Assembly: GCA_028869035.1 (NCBI GenBank)
Contig: JAGWTL010000105.1
Span: 1 to 8,694 of the forward strand
Direction: 5' to 3'
Length of the DNA stretch: 8,694 nt
DNA from: Burkholderiales bacterium
GTDB lineage: Bacteria; Pseudomonadota; Gammaproteobacteria; Burkholderiales; Burkholderiaceae_C
In this document: piece by piece, positions 8,089 to 8,694 of the stretch
How the letters are laid out: each line of letters begins with the position of its first letter
Numbering within the stretch: the stretch's first letter is position 1
Translations under genes and position numbers: made by a program
Notes under the pieces: generated by a model
The model's database searches: none
What the model saw: only the letters and a program-made list of their open reading frames with translations
Told to the model about the DNA's origin: nothing

Positions 8089-8562
8089 ATGGCCAAAAAA
8101 CCCGAAACGCCCGCCCGCATTGCCGACAACAAGAAGGCCGTCTTCAATTATTTCATCGAGGAACGCTTCGAGGCCGGCATGGTGCTCGAGGGCTGGGAAG
8201 TCAAGGCCGTGCGCGAAGGCAAGGTGCAGCTGACCGACGGCTACGTCGTGATCCGCGACGGCGAGATGTACATCATCGGCTGCCAGATCAATGCGCTCAA
8301 GACTGCCTCCACCCACGTACGGCCCGACGCGGTGCGGACCAAGAAGCTGCTGCTCAAGAAGGACGAGATCCGCCGTCTGGTCGGAAAAGTCGAGCAGAAG
8401 GGCTACACCCTGGTGCCCCTGAACCTGCACTGGAAGAATAACAAGATCAAGTGCGAAATCGGCCTGGCCAAGGGCAAGGCCGAGCACGACAAGCGCGACA
8501 CCATCAAGGACCGCGAGGGCAAGCGCGAGGTCGAGCGAGCCATGAAAAGCCGCAGCCGCTAG
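8089..8562 (+). CDS. smpB: SsrA-binding protein SmpB
   Basis: SmpB binds tmRNA (SsrA), brings it to stalled ribosomes and occupies the decoding site, so that stalled proteins are tagged for degradation and the ribosome is freed. The 157 residues match the family's usual 150-160. The conserved core NYFIEERFEAGMVLEGWEVKA (about 20-40) is followed by REGKVQLTDGYVVI, the RTKKLLLKKDEIRRLVGKV block and VPLNLHWKNNKIKCEIGLAKGK, which build the OB-fold barrel. The basic C-terminal tail, KGKAEHDKRDTIKDREGKREVERAMKS in outline (about 127-153), is the segment known to become helical in the mRNA channel. The ATG at 8089 gives the family N-terminus MAKKP; the ribosome-binding site (GAGA) is weak. It stands alone on the plus strand, divergent from ratA, and the tmRNA gene is not in the window. 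No T-rich terminator follows it, only the palindrome at 8607-8668. Confidence 0.98.
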   Translation: MAKKPETPARIADNKKAVFNYFIEERFEAGMVLEGWEVKAVREGKVQLTDGYVVIRDGEMYIIGCQINALKTASTHVRPDAVRTKKLLLKKDEIRRLVGKVEQKGYTLVPLNLHWKNNKIKCEIGLAKGKAEHDKRDTIKDREGKREVERAMKSRSR

Positions 8563-8606
8563 TAGACTGAATCTGAGAGATCGCCGGCAAGCGGCTGACC
8601 AGCGCT

Positions 8607-8668
8607 GCGGCAGGCAAGGCGCAAAGCACAGACGGGCCCGTAGGCCCGGCGAGCATTTGCAACGCCGC
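8607..8668. repeat. Imperfect GC-rich palindrome after smpB
   Basis: The 132 bp after smpB contain nested inverted arms. GCGGC (8607-8611) faces GCCGC (8664-8668), GCAAAGC (8621-8627) faces GCATTTGC (8653-8660) with one bulged base, and GGGCC (8634-8638) faces GGCCC (8643-8647) around the loop CGTA. Together they can fold into a long interrupted hairpin. There is no T-tract on either side, so it is not a standard terminator. It could be one copy of a dispersed REP-like intergenic repeat, or a structured leader of a gene beyond the window. No second copy is present in this window, so repeat status is unproven. Confidence 0.4.
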
Positions 8669-8694
8669 ATGGCACAGCGAGGGGCAGACGAGTG

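Noticed and set aside
8020..8670. 216-codon minus-strand open frame opposite smpB
   Set aside because: SmpB is unambiguous on the plus strand; this frame is its Leu/Ala/Val-rich antisense.

Overview
This window looks like a chromosomal segment of a GC-rich betaproteobacterium of the order Burkholderiales. Three things point there: the gene order smpB / ratA-rnfH / DUF4124 gene / guaB-guaA; the GuaA sequence, which carries the SGSHAS variant and a C-terminus ending PPATIEWE that I associate with Burkholderiales; and uniformly high-GC codon use. From memory, the GuaA N-terminus and its HCDV/KSKK-type details look most like Comamonadaceae or close relatives, but the family cannot be fixed without a search.

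Layout from left to right. 87-1472 (minus) is a decayed gene for a membrane-bound diguanylate cyclase, with three in-frame stops and about three frameshifts. 1473-1608 is a 136-bp divergent spacer with no convincing promoter. 1609-3444 (plus) is an intact 611-residue protein with a C-terminal PcfJ-like domain. It meets guaA tail to tail with only 15 bp between the stops. 3460-5073 and 5138-6607 (both minus) are guaA and guaB, the two steps from IMP to GMP. A strong intrinsic-terminator-like hairpin lies between them. 6608-6732 is a divergent spacer with a good minus-strand -10 box for guaB. 6733-7212 (plus) is a small secreted DUF4124 protein, convergent with the next pair. 7243-7578 and 7580-8023 (minus) are rnfH (ratB) and ratA, one nucleotide apart. 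8089-8562 (plus) is smpB, divergent from ratA. The last 130 bp hold a GC-rich imperfect palindrome that may be a repeat element or may belong to the next gene's leader.

Functionally, most of the window is core housekeeping: guanine nucleotide synthesis beside a ribosome-quality module (the tmRNA partner SmpB and the RatA/RatB pair). The accessory part is 1-3450, where a dead c-di-GMP synthase gene stands back to back with a PcfJ-family gene of unknown role. I found no tRNA, rRNA, CRISPR array, insertion sequence or phage gene. The least described items are the chromosomal PcfJ-like protein, the guaB-guaA terminator or attenuator, and the palindrome after smpB.
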